Source: Kamptonema formosum PCC 6407 (GTDB lineage: Bacteria > Cyanobacteriota > Cyanobacteriia > Cyanobacteriales > Microcoleaceae). Taken from it: a stretch of DNA of 64,000 nucleotides. Location: contig NZ_KB235898.1 of the NCBI RefSeq assembly GCF_000332155.1, forward strand, positions 1,047,729 to 1,111,728, in the 5' to 3' direction. The position numbers and the translations under genes were made by a program. Numbering within the stretch: position 1 is the stretch's first letter; every line of letters starts with the position of its first letter. The notes under the pieces are model-generated. The model was not told the DNA's origin. It worked only from the letters and a program-made list of their open reading frames with translations, and did not search any database. Positions 53,926-63,517 of this stretch are shown here, in pieces.

Positions 53926-55881
53926 ATGAACCGCCCCACAGATTCCATTTCTGCTCACCAGCTTAGCGAAATCGAACGTACCAACCTCAACACCGTAGAA
54001 GATTATACTTCACTACAATCTCTTCCTGAAATTTGGCCAATTGCCAAACAGAGATTCTCTCAAGTAATTGCCCTTAATGACCCCCACTCTCAGCCAGAAG
54101 TCAAGCTTACCTACGCAGAGTTATATCAGCAAATTCAACAATTTGCTGCGGGCTTACAAGCATTAGGAATTGAGTCAACGGAAGAAGGAGATGTTCCCGA
54201 TCGCATCGCCCTTTTTGCTGACAACAGTCCTCGCTGGATGATCGCCGATCAAGGGATAATGACCGCAGGAGCCGCCGATGTCGTGCGGGGTGCAGGCGCA
54301 GACCCCGAAGAACTACTGTATATCCTCCAAGATAGCGGCAGCACAGCCCTGATAGTGGAAAACTCAGCACTATTGCGAAAACTGCGCGATCGCCTCCCCG
54401 ACTTACCCATCCAATTCATCATCCTCCTCTCCGACGAAGAACCAGAAAAAAGCGAAACCCTCACAGTCATCAAATTTTCCGAAGTCATCGCCACAGGAGC
54501 CAACCGCCCCCTCAAACCCACCAATCACAAACGTCAGACCCTAGCCACCCTACTCTACACCTCCGGCACCACAGGCAAACCCAAAGGCGTTATCCTCACG
54601 CACGGCAACCTCCTACACCAAATCACCACCTTCGGCGTTATCCTTCAACCCCAACCAGGAGAATCCGCCCTCAGCATTCTTCCCAGTTGGCACGCCTACG
54701 AACGCACCGTTGAATACTACCTACTCTCCCAAGGATGCACTCAAATTTACACCAGCATCCGCTATTTTAAACAAGACTTTAAAACCTGTAAACCCCAATA
54801 TATGGTCAGCGTCCCCCGCATTTGGGACTCAATTTATGAAGCCGCACAAAAGCAATTTCGCGAACAACCAGCCAACAAACAAAAGCTAGTAAACTTTCTC
54901 TTAGGAACCAGCCTTAAATACATACAATCTCGCCGCATTGCCCAAGATTTAACCCTCAATTTAGAACCCCCAACTCCCGCCAAAAAATTAACAGCTCAAA
55001 TTAAAACTATTCTACTTTTGCCCCTCCACGCCATCGGCGAAAAACTAATTTATCAAAAAGTTCGCCAAGCCACAGGCGGACAATTCAAATGTGCGATCAG
55101 CGGCGGTGGTTCCTTAGCCATGCACCTCGATAACTTCTTTGAAATCACGGGTATCAACTTATTAGTAGGATACGGCTTAACCGAAACTTCCCCAGTGCTT
55201 ACAGTCCGCCGTCCTTGGCATAATCTCAGGGGTTCGGCAGGACAACCACTGCCAGAAACAGAAATCAAAATAGTTGACCCCGAAACTCGCAAACCACTTC
55301 CCATCGGACAAATCGGCCTAGTTTTAGGGCGGGGGCCGCAAATCATGGGAGGCTACTATTTAAACCCCCAAGCCACAGCGAAAGCAATAGATAAAGAAGG
55401 CTGGTTTGATACAGGAGATTTAGGTTGGATGACATCGGGGAACGATTTAATATTAACCGGTCGGGCAAAAGATACAATCGTACTTACAAACGGCGAAAAC
55501 ATCGAACCCCAGCCGATAGAAGATGCCAGCCTCCGCAGCGCCTACATCGATCAAATTATGCTAGTAGGTCAAGATCAAAAATTCCTGGGTGCATTAATCG
55601 TACCGAATCACGAAGCCGTCCAGAAGTGGATAGCCAGTCTGAATCCCTCCCTACAGGAAATAGACTGGAATAGCAAGGCAGTTCAGGATTTATTCCGCCA
55701 AGAATTGAACCGAGAAGTGCAAAACCGCCCTGGATACCGCCCAGACGACCGCATCGGCTCCTTCCGTCTGATTCTGGAGCCGTTTTCAGTGGAAAATGGG
55801 ATGCTGACCCAAACCCTGAAAATTAAGCGCCCTGTTGTAATGGAACACTACCGCGATATGATTAACGAGATGTTTAAGTAA
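53926..55881 (+). CDS. aas: Long-chain acyl-ACP/acyl-CoA synthetase
   Basis: A 651-residue AMP-forming adenylate enzyme. The P-loop-like motif LLYTSGTTGKPKGVILTHGN (~207-226), LSILPSWHAYERTVEYYLLS, GYGLTETSPVLTVRRPW and GWFDTGDLGWMTSGNDLILT are all present; the C-terminal lysine region is TQTLKIKRPVV. In cyanobacteria a single such enzyme recycles free fatty acids by ligating them to ACP. Sequence alone does not separate CoA from ACP as acceptor; the cyanobacterial context favours ACP. It is divergent from the tubulin/motor operon, with a 168-bp intergenic region between. Confidence 0.92.
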   Translation: MNRPTDSISAHQLSEIERTNLNTVEDYTSLQSLPEIWPIAKQRFSQVIALNDPHSQPEVKLTYAELYQQIQQFAAGLQALGIESTEEGDVPDRIALFADNSPRWMIADQGIMTAGAADVVRGAGADPEELLYILQDSGSTALIVENSALLRKLRDRLPDLPIQFIILLSDEEPEKSETLTVIKFSEVIATGANRPLKPTNHKRQTLATLLYTSGTTGKPKGVILTHGNLLHQITTFGVILQPQPGESALSILPSWHAYERTVEYYLLSQGCTQIYTSIRYFKQDFKTCKPQYMVSVPRIWDSIYEAAQKQFREQPANKQKLVNFLLGTSLKYIQSRRIAQDLTLNLEPPTPAKKLTAQIKTILLLPLHAIGEKLIYQKVRQATGGQFKCAISGGGSLAMHLDNFFEITGINLLVGYGLTETSPVLTVRRPWHNLRGSAGQPLPETEIKIVDPETRKPLPIGQIGLVLGRGPQIMGGYYLNPQATAKAIDKEGWFDTGDLGWMTSGNDLILTGRAKDTIVLTNGENIEPQPIEDASLRSAYIDQIMLVGQDQKFLGALIVPNHEAVQKWIASLNPSLQEIDWNSKAVQDLFRQELNREVQNRPGYRPDDRIGSFRLILEPFSVENGMLTQTLKIKRPVVMEHYRDMINEMFK

Positions 55882-55972
55882 CAGCGGTCAGGGGAGTAGT
55901 CAAAACGATCTTCCCTTCCCCTTCTAAACAATTTCTAACTGGCAACTCACAACAAACACAATCAAAATCTTT

Positions 55973-56422
55973 ATGGATGTCTCCAACAATCAATTACTCC
56001 TGAAACGAGCGATTAACGTTAAAGTCATCGTTACTCCCCGCTGGAAAGAAGAGGCTCAACAGCAACTTCAAGCCCAAATTAACCAAATAGATTCGCAACT
56101 TCAACAACTAGAAATGCAAGGGCAGCGGATGATTAGTGATATTCAACGGCAAAGTCTGCAACCACCTGGCCCGCAGGTAGTGCAGCAAATTGAGAACATT
56201 CAAGTGCAGGTAAATCAAAAGAAAAGCGAACTGCTAGATCAGAAAAATCAAAGCCTTCAACAACTCAACCAAGTGCAGATATTAGATCTAGAACAAGAAG
56301 TTGCCCAAGGTCAAATAGAAAGCATATTCAGCGTCAAGACGGGAGATAACTTAATTCAAAAAATGCAGGTAGAAGTGCTCCTGCGGGACGGTTTAGTTGA
56401 AGAAATTCGCGGGGATATTTAG
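55973..56422 (+). CDS. YlqD family protein
   Basis: A 149-residue product. Residues ~1-28 and ~110-149 (FSVKTGDNLIQKMQVEVLLR, DGLVEEIRGDI) form the short conserved beta part; between them lies a long Gln-rich coiled coil (~25-110, with PPGPQVV as a break). YlqD proteins in Firmicutes sit with ribosome-biogenesis genes; the cyanobacterial members have no known role. The gene is between aas and the PDH E2 gene, in the same direction, with gaps of 91 and 178 bp, so cotranscription is possible but not shown. Confidence 0.75.
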   Translation: MDVSNNQLLLKRAINVKVIVTPRWKEEAQQQLQAQINQIDSQLQQLEMQGQRMISDIQRQSLQPPGPQVVQQIENIQVQVNQKKSELLDQKNQSLQQLNQVQILDLEQEVAQGQIESIFSVKTGDNLIQKMQVEVLLRDGLVEEIRGDI

Positions 56423-56600
56423 AGGGCAATTCTGAGTAATTTGGTAATTGAGAATTTGGGAATTGGAAATTGACCGTCAGTCATTTGTGCATCGAAAATT
56501 TAAAATCGGCTGGCTGTTACCAATTCTCCCTTTTCACTTGCCTCGGCCCTCCCCCCATTACCTATTACCGATTTAGCCGTTGAGAAAGGAAGTTTGAGAA

Positions 56601-57893
56601 ATGATTCGCGAAGTGTTCATGCCCGCCCTGAGCTCTACTATGACCGAGGGCAAAATTGTTTCTTGGGTTAAATCGCCGGGAGACAAGGTAGAAAAAGGTG
56701 AAACGGTGGTTGTGGTTGAGTCTGACAAAGCAGACATGGATGTGGAGTCTTTCTACGAAGGCTTTTTGGCGACGATTATTGTGGCTGCTGGGGATGTTGC
56801 ACCTGTTGGGGCGGCGATCGCTTTAGTCGCAGAAACCGAAGCGGAAATCGAAAAAGCTCAGCAGCAAGCTACTTCTGCACCCGCGAAAGCCGCCGCCCCC
56901 GCCCAAAGTCCCGCCACTCCTGCGGCTGCTGTTGCTTCCGCACCCGCCGCGCTGCAAGAGAGCCCAAACCGCCGCAATGGGCGCAGCGTCGCCTCCCCCC
57001 GCGCTCGCAAGTTAGCCAAGGAACTTAAAGTTGATTTAAGTTCCCTGCAAGGTAGCGGGCCTCACGGTCGGATTGTGGCAGAGGATGTCGAAGCGGCCGC
57101 TGGTAAGGCGAAAGCGCCTGCTGTTCAGCAACCAGTAGCGATCGCTGCACCCGCCGCAGCGCCAGTACCAGCGAAACCGACAGCAGCAGCGGCCCCTCCT
57201 GTGGGTGCGATCGCGCCTTTGGGTCAAGTAATGCCCATGAACGCCCTGCAAAATGCTGTAGTGCGGAATATGACCGCCAGCCTCTCCGTGCCTGTTTTCC
57301 ACGTCGGTTATACAATTACTACTGACAATCTAGACAAACTCTACAAACAGGTGAAGTCAAAGGGCGTAACGATGACGGGGCTGTTAGCAAAAGCCGTAGC
57401 CGTAACGCTGCAAAAACATCCTTTACTCAACGCTTGCTATGTGGAATCGGGGATTCAATACCGCGCTGAGATTAATATTGCTGTCGCAGTAGCAATGGAT
57501 GGCGGCGGATTGATTACTCCCGTCCTTCAAAAGGCGGATCAAATGGATATTTATTCGCTTTCTCGCAGTTGGAAAGATTTAGTCGATCGCGCTAGAAGTA
57601 AGCAATTGCAACCTGCGGAATATAGCACGGGCAGTTTTACCCTATCGAATCTAGGAATGTTTGGGGTAGATAAGTTTGATGCGATTTTACCACCAGGTCA
57701 GGGTTCGATTTTAGCGATCGGCTCTTCGCGGCCGCAAGTTGTTGCAAATGAAGAGGGATTGATCGGGGTGAAACGGCAAATGCAGGTGAATATTACTTGC
57801 GATCATCGCATTATTTACGGTGCTGATGCTGCCGCATTTTTGCAGGATTTGGCGAAGTTAATTGAGACAAATCCTCAATCTTTGACGCTGTAA
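56601..57893 (+). CDS. Dihydrolipoamide acetyltransferase, E2 of pyruvate dehydrogenase
   Basis: A 430-residue product with an AAAGGAAG ribosome binding site. The lipoyl domain (1-80) has the lipoylated Lys43 in VVVVESDKADMDVES. An Ala/Pro linker, the E3-binding domain (~131-167; ASPRARKLAKELKVDLSSLQ) and a second Ala/Pro linker precede the catalytic CATD (~205-430), which ends CDHRIIYGADAAAFLQDLAK with the active His402. The usual HxxxDG is HxxYGA here, as in cyanobacterial PDH E2. It transfers acetyl to CoA in the core of the complex. E1 and E3 genes are not in the window, as is common in cyanobacteria. Confidence 0.95.
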   Translation: MIREVFMPALSSTMTEGKIVSWVKSPGDKVEKGETVVVVESDKADMDVESFYEGFLATIIVAAGDVAPVGAAIALVAETEAEIEKAQQQATSAPAKAAAPAQSPATPAAAVASAPAALQESPNRRNGRSVASPRARKLAKELKVDLSSLQGSGPHGRIVAEDVEAAAGKAKAPAVQQPVAIAAPAAAPVPAKPTAAAAPPVGAIAPLGQVMPMNALQNAVVRNMTASLSVPVFHVGYTITTDNLDKLYKQVKSKGVTMTGLLAKAVAVTLQKHPLLNACYVESGIQYRAEINIAVAVAMDGGGLITPVLQKADQMDIYSLSRSWKDLVDRARSKQLQPAEYSTGSFTLSNLGMFGVDKFDAILPPGQGSILAIGSSRPQVVANEEGLIGVKRQMQVNITCDHRIIYGADAAAFLQDLAKLIETNPQSLTL

Positions 57894-57899
57894 GCTAGT

Positions 57900-58020
57900 G
57901 GGAATTGGTAATGGGGAATTGGGAATTGGGAATTGGTAATGGCTAATGGCTAATAGCTAATGGCTAATTACCCATCCTCCCCATCTCCCCCTCTCTTTCC
58001 CTAGCCCCTTCTTTCCTACA
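57900..58020. repeat. AATTGGGAATTGG and CCCATCTCC low-complexity tracts
   Basis: Seven-base GGGAATT/GGTAATG units (57900-57965) are followed by a C/T-rich stretch (57970-58010). They are the same two repeat types seen at 17716-17760 and 17880-17938. They separate the E2 gene from the VapBC-like pair. Confidence 0.75.
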
Positions 58021-58077
58021 AAGATGCGTAATTATTAGGTATAATTAATTAATTAAAATATTGTGAGGGATTAGGTC

Positions 58078-58317
58078 ATGCAATCAGCTTTGCACATAAA
58101 ATCTAAAGTTTTACCAGGAAATAAGCTTGAGATTGATATTCCAGATGGAGCAGTTGGCGATAGTGTAGATGTGTTCATTATTTTGCCACAAAAAACTGAA
58201 CCTAAACAAGTTTCGGTTATAGAATTGCTCGAAAAAGTACACAGTCAGCGTGCGCCCAGAACTGCTGAGGAGATAGATAGAGAACTACAAGAGGAAAAAA
58301 ATTCATGGGACAGCTAA
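58078..58317 (+). CDS. VapB-like antitoxin
   Basis: A 79-residue product. The N-terminus (LHIKSKVLPGNKLEIDIPDG) is a short beta-strand region typical of small AbrB-like or cyanobacterial VapB-like antitoxins; the C-terminus (SVIELLEKVHSQRAPRTAEE) is a charged helix that should wrap the toxin. It overlaps the PIN-domain gene by 13 bp, so the two are translationally coupled as in VapBC modules. GAGGGATTAGG precedes the ATG. The antitoxin call rests mainly on this context. Confidence 0.75.
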   Translation: MQSALHIKSKVLPGNKLEIDIPDGAVGDSVDVFIILPQKTEPKQVSVIELLEKVHSQRAPRTAEEIDRELQEEKNSWDS

Positions 58318-58748
58318 TACTGCCATCCTTTTCTACTATCTATGTAGACACATCAGTTTTAATTTATAGCTTGGAGGGAAATTTAGATTACATTTCTTTG
58401 CTGCAACCTCTCTGGTTGAAATTTCAAGCGGGGGAACTTGAAATAGTCAGCAGTGAATTGATATTGATGGAGGTTTTAGTTGTCCCTCTGAGAAACGCTG
58501 ATTCTCTTTTAGTCAATGCTTACGAACAACTGCTTTTTTCTACCAGAATGAGGCTAATTCCCATCAGCCAATCTGTACTCAGAAATGCGGCTCAAATGCG
58601 GGCAAGTAGCAATTTAAAAACACCTGATGCGCTTCATGCAGCTACAGCTTTGAGTATAAACTGTAGTGTATTTCTTACTAATGATAAAGGGTTTCGCAAC
58701 GTTCCAAATTTACCTACTGTTATCCTTACTGAAGTTTTGGCATCTTGA
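58305..58748 (+). CDS. PIN-domain toxin (VapC-like)
   Basis: A 147-residue product. The four acidic PIN positions are visible: Asp in STIYVDTSVLIYSL, Glu in ELILMEVLV, Asp in TPDALHAATAL and Asp in FLTNDKGF. VapC toxins are Mg-dependent RNases cutting tRNA or rRNA. It starts 13 bp inside the antitoxin gene. Unlike the two broken toxin loci at 27.7-29.7 kb, this pair is intact and probably functional. Confidence 0.88.
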   Translation: MGQLILPSFSTIYVDTSVLIYSLEGNLDYISLLQPLWLKFQAGELEIVSSELILMEVLVVPLRNADSLLVNAYEQLLFSTRMRLIPISQSVLRNAAQMRASSNLKTPDALHAATALSINCSVFLTNDKGFRNVPNLPTVILTEVLAS

Positions 58749-58785
58749 GCTATCCCTTATATAATTACATCGTTGCCACCGCAAC

Positions 58786-58848
58786 TACACAAACTAAGTC
58801 CGCCTGCGCGGACTAACAGATAAAAGGAGTATTTAAGCCGGATTTACC
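58786..58848. repeat. Reverse copy of the composite AGTCCGC repeat
   Basis: Read on the minus strand it runs GGTAAATCCGGCTTAAATAC, then TTAGTCCGCGCAGGCGGACT, TAGTTTGTGTAGTTGCGG. This is the same order as 16319-16401 (MITE-like end plus hairpin module), so both are copies of one composite element. Confidence 0.75.
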
Positions 58849-58855
58849 AATTATA

Positions 58856-58966
58856 TCATGTCCGGTTAAATACTTGTCATTGCGAGCTCCGCGAAGCAAT
58901 CTCAAAACCTTGCGATTGCTTCGCGGAGCTCGCAATGACAGATCGTAAGTATTTTGCCGGACATGA
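58856..58966. repeat. Second nested palindrome
   Basis: The outer arms TCATGTCCGGTTAAATACTT (58856-58875) and AAGTATTTTGCCGGACATGA (58947-58966) enclose a perfect 26-bp-arm hairpin GTCATTGCGAGCTCCGCG… (58876-58901 / 58914-58939). The inner hairpin is a sister of those at 6006-6070 and 36869-36932, with CTCC/GGAG exchanged in the stem on both arms, so pairing is conserved. Confidence 0.9.
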
Positions 58967-59045
58967 AATTACCAATTACCAATTACCAATTACCAATTAC
59001 CAATTACCAATTACCAATTACCAATTACCAACTATCAACTATCAA
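58967..59045. repeat. ATTACCA heptanucleotide tandem array
   Basis: About ten units of ATTACCA/ACTATCA run up to and into the 3' end of the minus-strand oxidoreductase gene, supplying its stop codon (59035-59037) and last few residues. Confidence 0.9.
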
Positions 59046-60039
59046 TTACCAAAACAATCTTACCAGTCATCGAGCCCGATTCGAGCAACTTATGAGCCGC
59101 TACAGCTTCTTCCAAAGGGAAAGTTTGACCTACATGAATTTTCAGTAAACTGTTATCTATCCAGCGAGAACACTGCTCTAAAATCTTAGCTTGCTGTATT
59201 TGTTCCTCCACTAATCCTTCCAACATTGGTGTTAGCATCAATTCCAAACTAATTCGCAGATTTCGCAACCTCGCTATCTTCAAATTTCCTAAAGCTGAAT
59301 TGGGTTCCAAAATTGTCACCACATCTCCGTAAATCCGAACGCAGGGAAATGATTGATAAAAAGTTTCGTCACCTACCGTATCAAAAGCTAAGTCTACTCC
59401 TTGCCCTTGAGTCCAACCTAAAACTTCATCGACTACATCTCTATTTTTGTAAATAATCGGCAAGTCGGCACCCAATTCCGTAACAAAATTAGCTTTTTCT
59501 TCAGAACTAACCGTCGTGCAAACATCTGCACCTTGCAATTTTGCTAACTGGATAGCGACATGACCAACCCCGCCAGCACCGCCATAAATTAATGCCTTTT
59601 GACCAGTTTGTAACCGTCCGCGATCGTAAAGTGATTCCCAAGCTGTGATTAAAACTAAAGGCGCAGCGGCCGCTTCAGCAAAGCTAATTGAAGATGGTTT
59701 TCTGGCAACAAACTTCTCGTCTATAACCACCAATTCCGTGTAAGTTCCAGTTGGGCCGCCCAAACCGCCATTACAGAAATAAACTTCATCTCCAACTTGG
59801 AAAAGTTGAACTCCAGCACCTACAGCTTCGACAACACCAGCACCGTCACACCCCAAAATGTGAGGAGTCTCGTCTTGTTTTAAAGTGCCTCGCTGTCGTA
59901 ATTTAGTATCAATAGGATTGACACCCGCTGCCCGCAGCCGCACCAATAGTTCTGTATCTTTCTGAATAGTTGGGGCGGGAATGTCCACCATTTGCAGGAC
60001 TTCCGGGCTTCCGGGTGTATCAAAAGCGATCGCTTTCAT
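59035..60039 (-). CDS. Zinc-independent alcohol dehydrogenase/quinone oxidoreductase family (MDR)
   Basis: A 334-residue product from the ATG at 60039 (MKAIAFDTPGSPEVLQMVDI); a longer frame to 60126 adds an unlikely Arg/Gln-rich leader. It has the GroES-like N-terminal half (HILGCDGAGVVEAVGAGVQL) and an NAD(P)-binding half with GGAGGVGHVAIQLAKLQGAD (~150-170). Zinc ligands are absent, so it belongs to the quinone oxidoreductase (Qor/zeta-crystallin) branch, which reduces quinones or enones with NADPH. The C-terminal end GKIVLVIDS is partly encoded by a tandem ATTACCA repeat. Single gene; physiological substrate unknown. Confidence 0.88.
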   Translation of the reverse strand: MKAIAFDTPGSPEVLQMVDIPAPTIQKDTELLVRLRAAGVNPIDTKLRQRGTLKQDETPHILGCDGAGVVEAVGAGVQLFQVGDEVYFCNGGLGGPTGTYTELVVIDEKFVARKPSSISFAEAAAAPLVLITAWESLYDRGRLQTGQKALIYGGAGGVGHVAIQLAKLQGADVCTTVSSEEKANFVTELGADLPIIYKNRDVVDEVLGWTQGQGVDLAFDTVGDETFYQSFPCVRIYGDVVTILEPNSALGNLKIARLRNLRISLELMLTPMLEGLVEEQIQQAKILEQCSRWIDNSLLKIHVGQTFPLEEAVAAHKLLESGSMTGKIVLVIDS

Positions 60040-60494
60040 AAAAATATTTTGGCAATTCTGACTTGGGATCTGCTGTTCGATTCGATCGATTTGCCGATCG
60101 TACCTCAAATCGGCGCAGTGCGACAATTAGATTCTATGCTTTTGCCCGTCCCCCTGCTGCTGGGACTTGCCGCTAGGTTTCCAGGCTCCCTCGACTGTAC
60201 TGTGAGCAAATGCACATCAATCTCGTAAGTTGGGCCACTGCCATACATCAGCTTAATTGCTAAGGTGGTTGCACCATTTATTGCTTACGCCAAACTATCC
60301 GTAACGCCGCCTTCTAGGCAGTTATGCCACTCTAAGGGAAAACGGCATTACGTAAGTAACGCTTAAGTCCTAACTGAGTCAGTAGGACGGGATTAAATAG
60401 AGGAACTTTGCATTAGTCACTCCTTCTTACTCATAACTTAGTTATTTTTAAATAGATTGGTTTTAGGTAACTGCTGTCATCAAGGTGCTGATCC
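60040..60494. other. Intergenic region with degenerate palindrome
   Basis: The upstream region of the divergent oxidoreductase and GGDEF-EAL genes. It contains a degenerate member of the GTAACGCCGCC palindrome family (60301-60351). No gene or clear promoter motif can be supported. Confidence 0.5.
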
Positions 60495-63395
60495 ATGTTC
60501 GAGCTCGACCCATTTCTATCCAATGGGATTCCTGCATACCTTCTGGGGTTGTTGGTGACTTTCGCGATCGCGTTAATAGCCTACACAAACAAAGGACTGC
60601 TAAAATCTACCACTGTTACAGTCGGAACTATTAGCGATCGCTCTTTTGCTATCGGCAATTTCTGGACAAGCGATCGCCTTGTACTTCCTCGACAACTACC
60701 ACCCTCGAAAACTTTAGCTGCTTGGCAGTGTAACAGTCAAGAGGAAAGCAGCGCTACAGGAAGCGACCTTGTGAAGACCGGGGCGCAGTCATTGTTAGCG
60801 CAGGAAATAGCGGCGGTAAATCTCACCATTGAGGAGCAACAGCGCCTAGAAGCCGCACTCCGTACCAGCGAGGCAAAATACCGCGCTTTGAGCGAGCAAA
60901 TTGCCGCTGTCACCTATATCGCCCCTCTAGAGCGTCCTAGTCATCGGCTCTACATCAGCTCACAAATTGTCAAACTATTGGGCTATTCTCTGGAGGAATG
61001 GAAGGCTTGTCCGAATTTACTATCTAAAATTCTCCATCCCGATGACCGCGATCGCCTCCTAGTAGAAGACGCAACCCGCCGCGCCGCCTCTGTAGGCAAA
61101 GAAAGCATCAACGACCAATCGTTTACTGTAGAATATCGCGCGATCGCCAAAAACGGTCGCGTACTGTGGTTTTGCGATCGCGCAGTAGCAGTCCGCGACG
61201 AAGTAAATCAGTCGATTTTCCTTCAAGGTTTGATGTTAGACATCACCGAGAGCAAAGTCACCGAAAGAGCATTACAAGAGAGCGAATATCGGTATTACAC
61301 CTTAGCAAAAATGCTACCAGTGGGGATTTTTCGCACCGAAACCGCTGGCGAGTGCTTGTATGTTAACCCCAGATTTTGCGAGATGGCGGGGCTAACTCCC
61401 GCAGAGGCGCTCAAATCCGGGTGGGTGCGATCGCTACATCCTGACGATCGCGATCGCGTTTTAACCGCCTGGTATCGAGCGATTACAGAAAAAATGCCTT
61501 TCAAGTTGGAATACCGCTTCCAAAAAGGCTCGGAGGTGACATGGGTATATTGTCAAGCCGTACCAGAAGTAGAAAAAAACGGCGAAGTTACTGGCTATTT
61601 GGGTACTCTCACCGATATTACCGATCGCAAACAAGCAGAAGAAAGCTTAAAACGAGCTGAAGAGAAATATCGCAGCATCTTTGAGAATGCGATCGAAGGA
61701 ATTTTTCAAAGTACCCCAGAGGGACGCTACCTCAGCGCCAACCCCGCCTTATCCAAAATCTATGGCTACAACTCCCCAGAAGAATTAATCGAACAAATAC
61801 AAGACATCAAAACCCAAGTTTACGTTAACCCCAGACGTAGAGCTGAATTCGTGCGCGAAGTTGAGACCAAGTGTTCTATATCTGAATTTGAGTCCGAGGT
61901 TTACTGCGCCGATGGTAGCACGATTTGGATTTCGGAGAATGCGCGGACTGTTCGCAACAACAACGGCGAATTGCTTTACTACGAAGGCACTGTTGAAGAT
62001 ATCACCGTCCGCAAAATGGCTGAGGAGAAATTACTCCATGATGCTCTCCACGATACTCTCACAGGTCTGCCTAACCGAGCTTTATTTATGGATCGGCTGG
62101 GACACGCGATCGAACTGGGTAAGCGACGGCCAGAAATTTTATTTGCTGTACTGTTTATCGACCTGGATCGCTTTAAAGTCGTCAACGACAGTTTAGGGCA
62201 TTTAGTGGGCGACCAACTACTAATCGCGATCGCCCAGCGATTGAAAATATGTCTGCGTACAGGAGATACTGTTGCCCGCCTGGGCGGAGATGAATTTGCA
62301 ATTTTGTTAGAAAATATCAAAGATGCTAGCGATGCCACCATCATTGCCGAGCGAGTCCAAAACGAACTAGCAGCACCTTTCCACTTAAGCGCCCACAAGA
62401 TATTTAGCAGCGCCAGCATTGGCATTGTCTGTTCCGGTTTAGCCCCATTCAGAGATGGCGAAGCTACCACCTTACCCCATCTTCAATGTCCAATTTTATA
62501 CGATCGCCCCGAAGACTTACTCAGAGATGCAGATGCTGCCATGTATCATGCCAAAGCACAGGGTAAAGCTCGCCATGAAATATTTGACATGAGTATGCAC
62601 ACTCGCGCTGTGGCACTTTTGGAACTAGAAAATGACCTGCGCCGCGCTGTCGAGCGTCAGGAATTTCAGTTGTATTATCAGCCCATAGTCTCTCTCGTAA
62701 ACGGTAAGATTAGCGGTTTTGAGGTACTATTACGCTGGCAACATCCTCAGCGCGGTTTAGTAACACCAGCAGAGTTCATCCGCGTAGCAGAAGAAACTCG
62801 GCTAATTGTACCCATTGGTTGGTGGATGCTCCGCTCAGCTTGCCACCAAATGTACCAATGGCAACAAGAATTTCCTACAGATCCACCTTTAACTATCAGC
62901 GTTAATCTTTCTAATCAACAATTTACGCAGCCAGATTTGATCGACCAAATTAGAAAAATTTTACTAGAAACCGATCTTAATCCCCGCAGTTTAAAACTAG
63001 AAATTACTGAAAGCGTGATTATGGACAATGCCGAATCAGCAGCAGCTTTGCTACTGCAATTGAGAGCTTTGGAAATTCAGTTATATATCGATGATTTTGG
63101 CACAGGCTATTCGTCGCTTTCTCGTCTGCACAGTTTCCCAACTGATGCTTTAAAAATTGACCGAGCTTTTGTCAGTAGGATGGCTGACGATGAAGGGAAC
63201 GAAGCGATCGTACAGACAATATTAATCTTAGCAGGTCATTTAGGTATGGATGTAATTGCTGAAGGAGTCGAAACAGCAGAACAATTAGCTCAGCTTAGAG
63301 CATTACAATGTGAATACGGTCAAGGATATTTCTTCTCAAAACCAATAGACTGTAATGCGGCTACGGTGCTAGTAGCAGCTCAACCCCAATGGTAA
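60495..63395 (+). CDS. PAS(x3)-GGDEF-EAL sensory protein
   Basis: A 966-residue product. An N-terminal membrane helix (~13-33) and a short linker are followed by three PAS domains (~135-265, ~268-390, ~392-515), each ending with a PAC-like motif (LDITESK, LTDITDRKQ, VEDITVRKM). Then come GGDEF (~530-695, intact RLGGDEFAILLENI) and EAL (~715-960; GFEVLLRWQHPQRGLVTPAE, EITESVIMDNAE, YIDDFGTGYSSLSRL, AEGVETAEQL). Both c-di-GMP synthesis and hydrolysis motifs look intact; the EAL signature reads EVL, as in many active enzymes. Such proteins set c-di-GMP levels that control motility and surface attachment. The PAS signals are unknown. Confidence 0.95.
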   Translation: MFELDPFLSNGIPAYLLGLLVTFAIALIAYTNKGLLKSTTVTVGTISDRSFAIGNFWTSDRLVLPRQLPPSKTLAAWQCNSQEESSATGSDLVKTGAQSLLAQEIAAVNLTIEEQQRLEAALRTSEAKYRALSEQIAAVTYIAPLERPSHRLYISSQIVKLLGYSLEEWKACPNLLSKILHPDDRDRLLVEDATRRAASVGKESINDQSFTVEYRAIAKNGRVLWFCDRAVAVRDEVNQSIFLQGLMLDITESKVTERALQESEYRYYTLAKMLPVGIFRTETAGECLYVNPRFCEMAGLTPAEALKSGWVRSLHPDDRDRVLTAWYRAITEKMPFKLEYRFQKGSEVTWVYCQAVPEVEKNGEVTGYLGTLTDITDRKQAEESLKRAEEKYRSIFENAIEGIFQSTPEGRYLSANPALSKIYGYNSPEELIEQIQDIKTQVYVNPRRRAEFVREVETKCSISEFESEVYCADGSTIWISENARTVRNNNGELLYYEGTVEDITVRKMAEEKLLHDALHDTLTGLPNRALFMDRLGHAIELGKRRPEILFAVLFIDLDRFKVVNDSLGHLVGDQLLIAIAQRLKICLRTGDTVARLGGDEFAILLENIKDASDATIIAERVQNELAAPFHLSAHKIFSSASIGIVCSGLAPFRDGEATTLPHLQCPILYDRPEDLLRDADAAMYHAKAQGKARHEIFDMSMHTRAVALLELENDLRRAVERQEFQLYYQPIVSLVNGKISGFEVLLRWQHPQRGLVTPAEFIRVAEETRLIVPIGWWMLRSACHQMYQWQQEFPTDPPLTISVNLSNQQFTQPDLIDQIRKILLETDLNPRSLKLEITESVIMDNAESAAALLLQLRALEIQLYIDDFGTGYSSLSRLHSFPTDALKIDRAFVSRMADDEGNEAIVQTILILAGHLGMDVIAEGVETAEQLAQLRALQCEYGQGYFFSKPIDCNAATVLVAAQPQW

Positions 63396-63517
63396 GAAGA
63401 AGGAAGAAGGAAGAAGGAAATAGTTGTGGTAGGAGGGGGCTGCTATCATCCTTAATTCTAAAGCCAAAAATAAAATTTTTTCCTAAAACACATAAAAGTG
63501 TGCTATAGTCTGAAAAT

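Noticed and set aside
54107..55346. Minus-strand frames opposite the acyl-ACP synthetase
   Set aside because: Shadows of a well-supported conserved gene.
58967..59045. Heptamer arrays as a CRISPR or phage attachment site
   Set aside because: Uninterrupted short tandem repeats without spacers; typical cyanobacterial STRR.
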